From: Streptomyces aureocirculatus
GTDB lineage: Bacteria; Actinomycetota; Actinomycetes; Streptomycetales; Streptomycetaceae
Assembly (NCBI RefSeq): GCF_000720475.1
Contig: NZ_JOAP01000002.1
Coordinates: 229,688 to 293,687 of the forward strand
Direction of reading: 5' to 3'
Length of the DNA: 64,000 bases
The number at the start of each line of letters is the position of its first letter. The stretch's first letter is position 1. Below, piece after piece: positions 29,566 through 39,006 of the stretch. Below the pieces are notes generated by a model. That model saw only the letters and a list, made by a program, of their open reading frames with translations, was not told the DNA's origin and made no database searches. The translations under genes were made by a program, and so were the position numbers.

Positions 29566-30876
29566 TCAGTCGGCCGTGCGGGGGCTGTCGGAGTCGTCCC
29601 CGGAGGGGGCCGCGACGGGGTTGTCGGCGGGGTCGGTCTCCGTCGGCATGACGATGTGCCGGAGTTCGACGTAGGCGACGAACGCCAGGCCGCAGACGGC
29701 GGCCCCGGCGACCAGCAGTGGCACGCGCAGCCCGAAGACCTGGGCCACCGCGCCGCCCACCAACGAACCGATCGCGGTGCCGCCCCAGGCGATGACGCGG
29801 TAGGCGCTGATCACCCTGCCGAACAGGTGCTGGGGGATGTACGCCTGGCGGTAGGTGACGGTGATCACGTTCCACACGCCGCTGGCCAGGCCCGCCAGGG
29901 AGAATCCCGCCAGGGCGACCGCAAGGTGGTGCACGGAGCCGATGGCCAGGTAGCCGAGGCCGAACACGGCGAGGGACGCGACGAGGGCGTAGCCGCCCGG
30001 GATCACCCGGGTCACCCGGGGGGCGACCAGGGACCCGAAGATGGAACCGACCGCGCTCGCCGTCATCAGCAGGCCGAACCCGGCTGTGCCGAGGCCGAGT
30101 TGTTCGAGGGAGAAGAGGACGAGGACCGCGTAGACGCCGCCGTCCACCACCATCCACGCTCCGAGGATGAGGGCCATCGTCCGGATGGGGCGTTCGTTCC
30201 AGAGCCAGCGAAGGCCGGTCCGTACGGCCTCCATCATGCGTTCGTCCTCCTTCTCCTGCGCCGCGTGGTGAGCGACGAGGCCCGGTGGCAGCCGGATGGC
30301 GGCGACCAGGACGGCAGCCAGGAGGAAGCTGGCCGAGTCGAGGAAGAACGGCAGGGTCGCGGCGGCGGCGAACAGCAGACTGCCCAGCGGGGGGCCGACG
30401 AACTCGCTGCCGGTCAACTGGAGCGACTGGAAGCGGCTGTTCGCGACCGTCAGCTTGTGCTGGGGCACCACCGCCGGGAGCAGGGCCTGGGAGGCGGGGT
30501 CGAAAAGGGTTTCGCCGACACCGAGGAGAAAGGCGATCACGGCGACCAGCAGGAGCCACTTCCAGGACTCGGGTGAGGCGATCGCGAGGAGGGCGAGCAC
30601 CAGGACGAGCGCGGCGCGCGCCCCGTCGACGTACACCATCGTCCGGCGCCGGTCCCAGCGGTCGACCAGCACACCGCTGAAGAGGGCTACCGTGAGCCAC
30701 GGCAGCCAGCCCGCGAAATTGACGATGCTGATCAGGAACGCGTTGTGGGTGAACTCGGCAGCGAGCAGCGGAACGGCGGTTGCTCGCACGCCGTCCCCGA
30801 GGGTGGATATCGCCGCGGCCGTCAGGAGCGCGTAAAAGGGCCGGCCGAGCCCCTTCTCCGCCGCCACGCGCGTCAC
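29566..30876 (-). CDS. MFS efflux transporter
   Basis: A 436-residue major facilitator with 12 predicted helices and the conserved loop DRWDRRRTM between helices 2 and 3. It resembles the EntS/MFS_3 group of siderophore and antibiotic exporters. It heads a three-gene operon beside the NRPS gene and is the main candidate exporter for the product of this cluster. Confidence 0.88.
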   Translation of the reverse strand: MTRVAAEKGLGRPFYALLTAAAISTLGDGVRATAVPLLAAEFTHNAFLISIVNFAGWLPWLTVALFSGVLVDRWDRRRTMVYVDGARAALVLVLALLAIASPESWKWLLLVAVIAFLLGVGETLFDPASQALLPAVVPQHKLTVANSRFQSLQLTGSEFVGPPLGSLLFAAAATLPFFLDSASFLLAAVLVAAIRLPPGLVAHHAAQEKEDERMMEAVRTGLRWLWNERPIRTMALILGAWMVVDGGVYAVLVLFSLEQLGLGTAGFGLLMTASAVGSIFGSLVAPRVTRVIPGGYALVASLAVFGLGYLAIGSVHHLAVALAGFSLAGLASGVWNVITVTYRQAYIPQHLFGRVISAYRVIAWGGTAIGSLVGGAVAQVFGLRVPLLVAGAAVCGLAFVAYVELRHIVMPTETDPADNPVAAPSGDDSDSPRTAD

Positions 30877-31154
30877 GCGCCCGCGCCGGCGACCGCTGCC
30901 GGCCTCCAGACGTGGCGAGTGGCGGCAGCGGCGGGAAAGCCAGCGAATGGACCGGTGAACAGGGCAGCGGCTGGGGTAGCTGATTCCACTGCCCCGTTGC
31001 CTGCTTCATGGGGGAAAGAGACCACGGGCGAAACTCCTCGGACGTAGCGACTTCGTCGATTCGAGGGCGCGACTGCTCGGCGGGAGAACCCAGGTGGCGG
31101 CAGCACTCGGAAAACCCTCCGCGCCCCTCGCCCACCGCTTTTGTCGAGCCGGTG

Positions 31155-34100
31155 TCAGGGGGTTGACGCCGCCGTTGCGAGGCCCCTGATGGTCTGGTGT
31201 TCGAAGGCATCGGTGAGACTCAGGCTGATGCCGTGGTCGTCGGCCGCGGCGATCATCTGCATGCAGAGCAGCGAATCACCTCCCAGGTCGAAGAAGTTGT
31301 CGGTGCAGCCGACGGTCTCGACCCCCAGGACGCGCTGCCAGATGCCGACCAGGGCCGTTTCGAGGTCGGACGCCGGTGCGACGCGCTCGGTCGTGGGCCG
31401 GTCGGTCGTGGGCTTGGGCAGGGCCCGCAGATCCGTCTTGCCCTGCACGGTCCTCGGGATCCGCTCCAGTGGGACGAAAACCGCGGGGACCATGTAGTTG
31501 GGCAGGGCGGTGAGCAGGGTGTCGCGGATCTCGGAGACGGTGGGCGCCTGCCCGTCCCAGCCCAGGAGGTACGCGACCAGGCGGCGCTGCCCCCGGTCGT
31601 CGTCATGGACCATGACCACCGCGTCCTGGGCCACGCCGGTCTCGCGCAGTGCCTTCTCGACCTCGGTCGGCTCGATGCGGTAACCGCGGATCTTGATCTG
31701 GTCGTCGAGGCGGCCGAGGAACTCCAGCCGCCCGTCGGGCAGCCAGCGGGCGCGGTCCCCGGTGCGGTAGGCCCGGTCCCCCGCTCGCGGCGAGAACAGG
31801 TCGGGTATGAACCGCTCGGCGGTCCAACCGGGGTGGCCCGCGTAACCCCGGGCGACGGCCACGCCGCCGATCAGGAGCTCTCCGGGGATGCCGACCGGCA
31901 GCGCGCGCAGCGCGTCGTCGACCACGTACACCCGCACGTTCGGCAGCGGCCGTCCGATCGGGGGCCGTCGCCCGGAGACGAGGTCGTCGGCGGTGAGGTC
32001 GGTGGCGGTGGCGACGCCGGTGGTCTCCGTGGGCCCGTAACCGTTGCGCAGGCGCACCCGGCCCCGGGTCACCCGGTGCCAGGCGGCCGCCAGCACCGCG
32101 CTGACCGCCTCGCCGCCCACGGGAACGAGCCGCACCCGCTCCGGCAGCGGGGCCTCGGCGGTGTCGAGGAACCGCACGATCTCGCTCCAGAAGGCGGTGG
32201 GCAGCCCCATGACGGTGACATCGGCCTCGTCGACCTGCCGCAGGAAGGTGCGGGGCTCGGCCGGTTCGACCCCGAGTACGAGTGTGGCGCCCCGGGTCAG
32301 GGTCACGAAGATTTCCTCCGCGTGGGTGTCGAACGCGAAGGACGCCAACTGCAGGACGCGGTCGGCGGGCGTGATTCCGAAGTCGTCGGCGGTGGCCTCG
32401 ACGAAGTTCACCAGGGAGCGGTGCTCGATGCCGACTCCGCGCGGGGTGCCCGTGGATCCGGAGGTGTACAGGACGTGGCACAGACCTCGTTCGTGGCGGG
32501 GCACGCCGATGTCGTCCGCGTCGTGACTGGTCCAGGCCTCGTCGTCCAGGCTCACCCACACCGTGCCCTGTGGCAGGGTCAGCGGTGCCTCGCCCGGCGC
32601 CCGCCCCACCACGGCGCTGACGGCGGCGTCCGCAGCGAGCCAGGTCAGGCGCCGGCCGGGCAGCGAGGGGTCGAGCGGTACGTAGGCGGCACCGGCCTTG
32701 AGGACGCCGAGGAGGGCAAGGACGAGTTCGGGAGAGCGGTGCAGGCAGACGCCGACGGGGTCCTCTGCGCCGACCCCTCGGGCCCGCAGCTCGCGGGCCA
32801 GTTGGTTGGCCCAGCGGTTCAGCTCGGCGTAGGTGACGTGCCGGGTTCCGCTCTCCAGGGCGACGGCGTCGGGAGTGCGGGCGGCCTGGGCCTCGAAGAG
32901 GTCCACCATGGTGCGGCCCTCGGGTCGCGTGCGGGTCGTGCCGCTGAAGTCGGCGAGGGCCTGGTCCACTGTGGCGTCGCGCAGGGCGATGTCCGAGACG
33001 CGGCCGTCCGGGCCGAGCGTGCACATCTGCGCGAGGATGTCGCAGTAGTGGGTGGCCATCCGCTCGATGGTGGCGCGGTCGAACAGTTCCGTACTGAAGT
33101 CCCAGATGAGCCGGATGCTGTCCGGTTCGTCGGTGGGCGGTCCGAGGATGCGGCGCCGGGTGGAGGGGATGACGACGATGTCGAGGTCGACCTTTGCGGC
33201 CCCCGCGTTCAGCCCCTCGTGGACGTCGATGGTCAAGGCGTCGTCATCGACCCGCGCCATGGGCAGGTCGTGGAAGCTGAACAGCACCGGCGTCACGGGG
33301 TTGACGGACAGGCTGCGGCTGATCCGCAGGTCGCGCACCACGTTGCTGAAGGGGATGTCCTGGTTGTCGAGGGCGTCGCACAGCACGGTGTGCGTGCGCT
33401 CCAGGAGGCTCCCGACCGTCGGGTCGTCCGCCAGGGGTATGCGCAGCATGACGGTGCTGACCAGCATGCCGATCATGCGCTGCGCGCTGGGGGCGGAGCG
33501 GTTGGCGACACCGCTGCCGATGACGAGGTCGGCCTCGTCGCTGTAGCGCCGCAGCAGCACGGTCAGGGCGGCGAGCATGTAGCCGAACAGGGTGACCTGC
33601 CGGTCCTTCGCCGACTCGCGTACGCGGTGGGCCAGTTCGGGGTCCATGACGAAGTCGTGTGTGCTGCCGTGGAAGCGCTGGACGGCGGGCCGGGGCCGGT
33701 CGAGGGGCAGGGCGAGGCTGCCGGGCAGGTCGCTGAGCTGCTTGCGCCAGTACTCGAGGCCCTCTGGCAGCCGCTCCGCCAGCTCCTGACGGTCCTCTTC
33801 GGCGTACTCCCAGTACTGGGCGCTCGGCGGCGGCAGCGGGTCGGGCTTACCGTGGCTGTAGGCATGGTAAAGGCGGACGAATTCGTCGGCGAAGATGACG
33901 AACGAGCCGCCGTCGTGGATGAGGTGGTGCTCGCTCTGGAGCAGGCGGTGCTCGTCCTCGGCCACCTCGAACAGGGTCCAGCGGATGAGCGGGAGCCGGG
34001 CGGGGTCGAACGGCCTGGTGACGACCTCGCGCACGGCCTGGTCGTAGGCGTCCTGCCGCTCCCGTTCGCTCAGGCCGGCCACGGAGCGGACCTCGATCGC

Positions 34101-34364
34101 CGCGGGCACGGGGGCGTGCACGCGCTGGTAGGGGCGGCCCTGGTCGGTGGCGAAGGTGGTGCGCAGCGCGGAGTGCCGGCGGATCACTTCGTCAAGGGCC
34201 CGCTGGAGCGCGTCACGGTCGAGCCGCCCGCGCAGGTCCAGCCAGGCCTGGAACATATAGGCGGGTTGTCCTTCGAGTTGGGAGAGGAACCACATCCCTT
34301 CCTGTACGCCGGTGAGGGGAGCCACGTGCTCCACCGGGGCGTCCTGGTGGGGATCTACGGCCAT
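31155..34364 (-). CDS. Non-ribosomal peptide synthetase, one module C-A-T
   Basis: A 1069-residue NRPS. Condensation domain about 13-450 with active site HHLIHDG at 146-152; adenylation domain about 485-960 (LYTSGSTGTPRG; NGYGPTETTG; YRTGDRARWLPDGRLEFLGR; IKIRGYRIEP); carrier domain about 985-1065 with FFDLGGDSLL. There is no thioesterase. By hand alignment to GrsA the specificity residues read about D,T,E,G,V,V,G,G,V; the acidic third position suits a basic side chain, and L-enduracididine is proposed because its pathway is encoded nearby. It starts with AGAGG before the ATG. Confidence 0.92.
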   Translation of the reverse strand: MAVDPHQDAPVEHVAPLTGVQEGMWFLSQLEGQPAYMFQAWLDLRGRLDRDALQRALDEVIRRHSALRTTFATDQGRPYQRVHAPVPAAIEVRSVAGLSERERQDAYDQAVREVVTRPFDPARLPLIRWTLFEVAEDEHRLLQSEHHLIHDGGSFVIFADEFVRLYHAYSHGKPDPLPPPSAQYWEYAEEDRQELAERLPEGLEYWRKQLSDLPGSLALPLDRPRPAVQRFHGSTHDFVMDPELAHRVRESAKDRQVTLFGYMLAALTVLLRRYSDEADLVIGSGVANRSAPSAQRMIGMLVSTVMLRIPLADDPTVGSLLERTHTVLCDALDNQDIPFSNVVRDLRISRSLSVNPVTPVLFSFHDLPMARVDDDALTIDVHEGLNAGAAKVDLDIVVIPSTRRRILGPPTDEPDSIRLIWDFSTELFDRATIERMATHYCDILAQMCTLGPDGRVSDIALRDATVDQALADFSGTTRTRPEGRTMVDLFEAQAARTPDAVALESGTRHVTYAELNRWANQLARELRARGVGAEDPVGVCLHRSPELVLALLGVLKAGAAYVPLDPSLPGRRLTWLAADAAVSAVVGRAPGEAPLTLPQGTVWVSLDDEAWTSHDADDIGVPRHERGLCHVLYTSGSTGTPRGVGIEHRSLVNFVEATADDFGITPADRVLQLASFAFDTHAEEIFVTLTRGATLVLGVEPAEPRTFLRQVDEADVTVMGLPTAFWSEIVRFLDTAEAPLPERVRLVPVGGEAVSAVLAAAWHRVTRGRVRLRNGYGPTETTGVATATDLTADDLVSGRRPPIGRPLPNVRVYVVDDALRALPVGIPGELLIGGVAVARGYAGHPGWTAERFIPDLFSPRAGDRAYRTGDRARWLPDGRLEFLGRLDDQIKIRGYRIEPTEVEKALRETGVAQDAVVMVHDDDRGQRRLVAYLLGWDGQAPTVSEIRDTLLTALPNYMVPAVFVPLERIPRTVQGKTDLRALPKPTTDRPTTERVAPASDLETALVGIWQRVLGVETVGCTDNFFDLGGDSLLCMQMIAAADDHGISLSLTDAFEHQTIRGLATAASTP

Positions 34365-34563
34365 GGCGCAGCACCTCTTTCACAGTCCGGTCACACGAGG
34401 CAGCGGGGACCGACGCCGGTGCCCCTGGCAGCGGCGTGCGTGTACTCGGTGGGTGTTGTGAGGAGTTGTCGGGCGTAACGTGGGACCTTGGCGGGAGGGT
34501 GGGCGGCCGTCGGCTCAGCGTCCGGGACCTCGACGCGTGCCGGTTCGGCGGGCGCGGTCGTGG

Positions 34564-35592
34564 TCAGCGGCGCCGGGCCTTGGCCCGGGCTTCGCGGCGG
34601 TGTTCCTCCCAGCGGCGGTTCTCCTCGTGCTGGAGGCGGACGTCCTGCCGGGCGCGCACCATCAGGAGTTCGCGCTGGAGTTTACGCCAGCTCCGCAGGC
34701 GCTCGGGGGTGAGCGTGCCGTCGTCCACGGCGCCGAGGACCGCGCACCGGGGCTCTGAGGTGTGGGTGCAGTCCCGGAAGCGGCAGTCCTCGGCCAGCTC
34801 CGCGATGTCGGCGAACGCGTCGTCGAGGCCTTCGTCGTCCCACAGTTGCAGTTCGCGCAGGCCCGGGGTGTCGATGAGGAGGCCGCCGCCGGGCAGGAGC
34901 AGCAGCTCGCGGTGGGTGGTGGTGTGCCTGCCCTCGTCGCCGCCGGCGCGGGTGGGTGCGGCGGCCATCACCTCGCGCCCGGCGAAGCGGTTGACCAGGG
35001 TGGACTTCCCCACGCCGGAGGAGCCGAGGAGCACGGCCGTGGTGCCGGGCCCGATCCGCGCCCGCAAATCCTCGCAGCCGAAGCCGGTGTGCGAGCTGAT
35101 GACGTGCAAGGGAACGCCTACGGCGACCTCGGCGACTTCGGCGAGCATCTCGCTGACGTCGTCGAAGCGGTCCGCCTTGGTCAGCACGATCTCGGGCACG
35201 GCGCCGCTGGACCACACGGCGACCAGATAGCGTTCGAGCCGCCTGGGTTCCAGGTCGGGGCCGAGCGACGTGACGACGAACGCGATGTCCACGTTGCTCG
35301 CCAGGGTCTGGGCGGTGGTCGCGCGGCCCGCCGCGTTGCGCACGATCGCGGAGGTGCGAGGCAGCACCTGCCGGACCAGTTCCTCGGACATGCCGACCCA
35401 GTCACCGACGGCGACGTCCACGCCGTCGTTGAGCAGCCGCCGCGGCAGGCGCGTGCGGATCGTGCCGTCCTCCGTCGCCACGTCGAAGGCGCCTGAGTGC
35501 ACGGCGACCACACGGCCGGGCGTGAGGTCCTCCATGAGTTCGCCGTCGCGCGACGGCTGCCAGCCGTAATCGATCAGCGTTCCTGATAACAC
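34564..35592 (-). CDS. rsgA: RsgA (YjeQ)-type circularly permuted GTPase, cluster-associated
   Basis: A 342-residue GTPase: OB-fold N-terminus, then permuted G-motifs in the order G4 (LTKADRFDD), G1 (LLGSSGVGKST) and G3 (LIDTPGLREL), and a C-terminal zinc site (CRFRDCTHTSEPRCAV). RsgA acts in late maturation of the 30S ribosomal subunit. Its place inside an antibiotic cluster suggests a paralogue that protects or services 30S subunits. The start is GTG, with GAAGG 8 nt upstream, and the second codon is TTA, the rare Leu codon read by bldA tRNA, so translation should be tied to development. Confidence 0.88.
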   Translation of the reverse strand: MLSGTLIDYGWQPSRDGELMEDLTPGRVVAVHSGAFDVATEDGTIRTRLPRRLLNDGVDVAVGDWVGMSEELVRQVLPRTSAIVRNAAGRATTAQTLASNVDIAFVVTSLGPDLEPRRLERYLVAVWSSGAVPEIVLTKADRFDDVSEMLAEVAEVAVGVPLHVISSHTGFGCEDLRARIGPGTTAVLLGSSGVGKSTLVNRFAGREVMAAAPTRAGGDEGRHTTTHRELLLLPGGGLLIDTPGLRELQLWDDEGLDDAFADIAELAEDCRFRDCTHTSEPRCAVLGAVDDGTLTPERLRSWRKLQRELLMVRARQDVRLQHEENRRWEEHRREARAKARRR

Positions 35593-36011
35593 AGCTCTTA
35601 CCTTCGCTCATGCGGGTGGATGAAGGCCCGCGTGATGACCATGACTCGGGGGCTGAGTTTACTTGGCATTTTATGTGGCTCCTTGGGACAAGGACAAGGG
35701 CGCGGTCAGTTCGTCAATTTTTTGCCACCCGTTTCGTGCCCCCAGGGCGCGGGCGTACCGCTTCTTTTCCATGAACACGGCACGAACGGCACGGCACTGA
35801 CAGCTCCGGAATAAATGGCTGACACTCTGCCTGCTTATTCTTAACGAACTCGGCGATGATGGATGTCGACGTCTCGGGGCGGTGACGGCCTCTCGGAGAG
35901 CGCGGAAAAGCGGGGCATGGGAAAACGGCCGGGGTCGAGGGCGGAGAGCGTGGGCAGGAATTTCCGCGGGACCGAAGACACCGATGAGACCCCCAGCAGA
36001 AAGCGAAGGAC
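35593..36011. promoter_or_regulatory. Divergent control region between rsgA-like gene and thioesterase
   Basis: A 419-bp region, part of it unusually AT-rich (35640-35860). For the minus-strand gene a candidate promoter is TTGTCC (35692-35697) and TAAAAT (35668-35673) with an 18-bp spacer, about 75 bp before the GTG. No clear plus-strand promoter could be named. Open frames through here on the minus strand have no recognisable protein features. Confidence 0.35.
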
Positions 36012-36866
36012 ATGACGACGGACATCCCGGTTTCCGACGACCCCCATGCCGAAGCGAACGAGCGCCGCGACCCAGCACGTTCCGAGGCCGCGGCCGCGCG
36101 GACCCCGCCCGCGATGCTGCGTTCGCTGGCGTATCTGGTCTCCCCGCCGGACGCCACCGGCACCGTGGTGGTGCCCCACGCCTTCGGCGGTGTGTCGCTG
36201 TTCGCGCGCTCCCTGATCGGCCGGCTGCCGCAGTCGGCCGCGCTGCTCACCCTTCAGGCACACGGCCTGTCCGGCGGCGAGCCCGACACGTCGCTTCCGG
36301 CCATGGCCGGACGCTATGTCGGGGAGCTCGACGCGGCCGAGCCGCCGCGGCCGACGGTCGCCCTCGGCTTCTGCATGGGGTACGGCATCGCGCTGGCCAT
36401 GGCGTCCCGGGCGCCGGAGCGCTTCGCCGCGCTCGTCCTGATCGATCCGGGCCCGGACGAGCCGAGCGGCGACGACAACGTCGCCATCTTCGCCTTCGAC
36501 CAGATCCCCGAGCAGCACCGACCGCCGTGGCCGATGTTCCGGGCGGCGGACCGGGCGACGCGCCTGGCCTGGCTCGCCGATGTCTTCCGCCGCAAGGGTG
36601 TGGGCGAGGACGCCGCGGCCCGGGTCGTGCACGGCATGTACCGGGTGTGGGAGGCGAACGCCGGGTGCGCGCCGATGCGGAACGCCGACGTGGTGCCCGA
36701 GAACACCCGGGTCGTGATGGTGACCGAGGACGAGGCGGGGCTGCGCGACCGGTTGCGGTGGACGCGCCCGGTGCGGGTGGAGCCCATGCCGCCCCGGCGC
36801 GGTCCGCGCTTCACCGACCTGGACCTCGACACGGTGTCCCGGGTCGTCGGTGACCTGGTGACGTGA
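36012..36866 (+). CDS. Alpha/beta-hydrolase (type II thioesterase-like) with cysteine nucleophile
   Basis: A 284-residue alpha/beta-hydrolase. After a disordered first 30 residues come the oxyanion strand (VVVPHAFGG) and the nucleophile elbow GFCMGYG, where Cys replaces the usual Ser. Asp in VLIDPGPD follows; the late acid/base pair was not pinned down with certainty. Free thioesterases release or edit carrier-bound intermediates in NRPS clusters. Cysteine-nucleophile versions are known in a few NRPS systems such as the obafluorin thioesterase, which makes a strained ring. It is the only gene of the left half of the cluster on the plus strand, and its 3' end is duplicated. Confidence 0.75.
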   Translation: MTTDIPVSDDPHAEANERRDPARSEAAAARTPPAMLRSLAYLVSPPDATGTVVVPHAFGGVSLFARSLIGRLPQSAALLTLQAHGLSGGEPDTSLPAMAGRYVGELDAAEPPRPTVALGFCMGYGIALAMASRAPERFAALVLIDPGPDEPSGDDNVAIFAFDQIPEQHRPPWPMFRAADRATRLAWLADVFRRKGVGEDAAARVVHGMYRVWEANAGCAPMRNADVVPENTRVVMVTEDEAGLRDRLRWTRPVRVEPMPPRRGPRFTDLDLDTVSRVVGDLVT

Positions 36867-36903
36867 GCCGACGCCCGGGTCGTCGGTGTCCTGGTGACGT
36901 GAG
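36838..36903. repeat. 36-bp tandem duplication across the thioesterase stop codon
   Basis: A 30-bp block (cccgggtcgtcggtgacctg onward) at 36838-36867 is repeated at 36874-36903 with one mismatch, a period of 36 bp. The first copy encodes the end of the thioesterase (VVGDLVT and stop); the second is untranslated. Confidence 0.85.
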
Positions 36904-36928
36904 CGGGCGGCGACCGCCCTGACCGGTG

Positions 36929-37795
36929 TCACGCCTCGGCCCGCTCTCCCCCCAGCAGGGTCTCGGCGAAGGAGAACCGGTAGCCGCCGAGCACCTCCCG
37001 GGGGGCGAACGCCGCCAGGTCACCGACCGGGGAGTCGGGGAAGGCGAGTTCGGCCTGCCCCGCCCACACATCGGCGTACGTCTGGTCCGTGCTGCCGCCG
37101 GTCACCAGCTCCGTCTCTCCCGGCTTGTCGGGGGTCCAGGCCGGGAAGCGGCGGGTGTGCACCATCGGGTGGCTCATCAGGGCGGGCGGGTCGGCGGGGC
37201 GGTCGAGGACGACGCGGGCCTCGGCCAGCCTGCGGTGCCCGGCCGCCAAGGTGCCCGCGAAGGCGGTGCCCGCGGCGAGCGGCGCCCCGGCCCTGCCGAT
37301 GCCGAAGCTGCGGGTCATCGCGATGTCCCCGAGCTTCTTGGGATATCCCTGGACGAGGCCGCGTACAAGGGAGAAGTCGGCATCCACCCAGGCGAGGGGG
37401 CAGCGCACGGCGGGCCTGCCCCGCCAGGTGCAGGCGACGAACAGGGAGAACTCCCGGAACTGGGCGCGCACCGGGTCCTCCAGTTCCGCGCCGTCGTCGC
37501 AGCACGACTGCCAGTCGCCGAAGACTGCCGCCGCCGTGCCGTCGATTTCTCCCCGCCGGAGTGCGGGCGGCAGAAAGGCGCGCACCGCATCCGGGTCGGT
37601 GCGGAACGCGACGTAGAGCACATCGCCGGAGAAGTGCCACGGCGGTGGCGGCACCAGGGAGGAGCGGCCGTCGGGCGACAGGGGCAGCGTGTAACCCGAC
37701 GGGCCGTCAGAGGCCGTGGTGACGGGCGCAGCCGGGGGTCCGGCCTCCGGATGATGCGCCGCTGTGGTCTGCTGCCCGTTCGGTGCGGTGGTCAT
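36929..37795 (-). CDS. mppR: MppR-like acetoacetate-decarboxylase-fold cyclase (enduracididine pathway)
   Basis: A 288-residue acetoacetate-decarboxylase superfamily protein: WHFSGDVLYVAFRTDP near residue 52, then VQGYPKKLGDIAMTRSFG with the Schiff-base lysine near residue 150. In the mannopeptimycin cluster MppR, of this fold, cyclises 4-hydroxy-2-ketoarginine to the 2-keto form of enduracididine without decarboxylation. The assignment rests on fold plus operon: it overlaps the MppQ-like gene by 4 bp and follows an MppP-like gene. Plain acetoacetate decarboxylase activity would be the alternative but makes no sense here. Confidence 0.83.
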   Translation of the reverse strand: MTTAPNGQQTTAAHHPEAGPPAAPVTTASDGPSGYTLPLSPDGRSSLVPPPPWHFSGDVLYVAFRTDPDAVRAFLPPALRRGEIDGTAAAVFGDWQSCCDDGAELEDPVRAQFREFSLFVACTWRGRPAVRCPLAWVDADFSLVRGLVQGYPKKLGDIAMTRSFGIGRAGAPLAAGTAFAGTLAAGHRRLAEARVVLDRPADPPALMSHPMVHTRRFPAWTPDKPGETELVTGGSTDQTYADVWAGQAELAFPDSPVGDLAAFAPREVLGGYRFSFAETLLGGERAEA

Positions 37796-39003
37796 CGGTT
37801 ACGGTTCCTTCCGGATGCCTCGGTGATGGCCCGGGCGAGGGTCTGGCCGGCAGTGGCCAGCGTGGGGGCGGAGTGCATGGAGTAGGACACGCGGACGGCC
37901 TGACCGCCGTCGCCCAGGCGGGCCCGGAACGGCCCGCCGTGCAGCACATGGGCGCCGTACCGGGCCGAGAGCTTCTCGACGGTGTCGGCCAGGACACCGC
38001 CGCTGAGCCGCAGCCACACGAAGAAGCCGCCGCCGGGGCGCTCCCAGCGGGCTTCGGCCCCCGCTGCCGGGGTCAGCGCGCCCAGGAGTGCGTCCCGTCG
38101 CTCGCGGTACTCGACGCGCAGGTGCTGAAGGTGGGCGGGGAACTCGGGCGACGTCAGGAGCGAGGCCGCCGCCAGCGCGCCGATGTGCGCCATGCCGCCG
38201 CCACTGGCGAACAGCGGGGCCCGCTCAAGACGGGCCCTCAGCGCGGCACCGCCGACGAGACAGCCCACCCGCAGTCCCGGCGCGAGGACCTTCGACAGCG
38301 TCCGTACGCCGATGACAGGTCCCAGGGAGCCCAGGGCGGTCAGCGACGGCGGCGGCGGATCCCCGAAATGCAGCTCGCGGTAGGGGTCGTCCTCGACGAT
38401 CGTCACGCCGAGGTCCGCGCACGCCTCGACGACGGCCCGGCGCTGGGCGGTGGTCCAGGTCCGCCCCGTCGGGTTGTGGAAGGTGGGCTGGAGGTAGGCG
38501 AAGGCGATCCGCTCACCGGCGCGGCGGGCGGCGCGCGCCGCCGCGGTGAACTCCGCAGCGGTGGGCACGCAGTCGTCCGTGCCGACGGGCAGCGGCCGCA
38601 GTTGGTGCCGGCGCAGGAGGTCGAGCGCCACGCTGTAGCTGGCACGCTGGACGAGGACTCGGGCGTCCGGGGTACCCAGCTCCTCGCACAGCAGAGCCAG
38701 CGCATGGCTGGCACCGGCGGTGACGAAGACGTCCCGTGCCGTCCAGTGGCCGTCCTCGGCGCCCGCCGTCCAGGCCGCGAGGGCCTCCCGCGCAGGGGTG
38801 GGCCCCGCGTTGGCCCCGTAGGCCAGCGCGGCCGGTCCGTACCGGTCGAGCGCGACGGCCTGGTGCCGGGCCACGAGGTCCGTGGGGAGCAGTGCCGGGG
38901 CGGGCTGGCCGACGCGGAGGTCGAGTCCGTCGTCCGACTCGACCTGCACGATGCCCGGCGCGCCGCCGATGGCGCACGCCGTCCGTCGATTCGGGGCGGC
39001 CAT
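37792..39003 (-). CDS. mppQ: MppQ-like PLP aminotransferase (enduracididine pathway)
   Basis: A 403-residue class I/II aminotransferase: YLQPTFHNPTGRTW, EDDPYRELHF (Asp and Tyr near PLP) and the lysine in TLSKVLAPGLRVG. MppQ transaminates 2-ketoenduracididine to L-enduracididine. Evidence for that role is mainly its place: it starts 3 bp after the MppP-like gene ends and its stop overlaps the MppR-like start, the same three functions as in mannopeptimycin and enduracidin clusters. On its own it could pass for a general valine-pyruvate or MocR-type aminotransferase domain. Confidence 0.82.
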   Translation of the reverse strand: MAAPNRRTACAIGGAPGIVQVESDDGLDLRVGQPAPALLPTDLVARHQAVALDRYGPAALAYGANAGPTPAREALAAWTAGAEDGHWTARDVFVTAGASHALALLCEELGTPDARVLVQRASYSVALDLLRRHQLRPLPVGTDDCVPTAAEFTAAARAARRAGERIAFAYLQPTFHNPTGRTWTTAQRRAVVEACADLGVTIVEDDPYRELHFGDPPPPSLTALGSLGPVIGVRTLSKVLAPGLRVGCLVGGAALRARLERAPLFASGGGMAHIGALAAASLLTSPEFPAHLQHLRVEYRERRDALLGALTPAAGAEARWERPGGGFFVWLRLSGGVLADTVEKLSARYGAHVLHGGPFRARLGDGGQAVRVSYSMHSAPTLATAGQTLARAITEASGRNRNR

Positions 39004-39006
39004 GGG

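Noticed and set aside
35671..36250. Minus-strand open frames in the rsgA/thioesterase intergenic region
   Set aside because: No domain features, no ribosome binding site, and they overlap the well-supported thioesterase start.
36929..37795. Reading the ADC-fold protein as a catabolic acetoacetate decarboxylase
   Set aside because: It is translationally coupled to MppQ- and MppP-like genes and no CoA-transferase or solvent-pathway genes are nearby; the enduracididine role explains it better.
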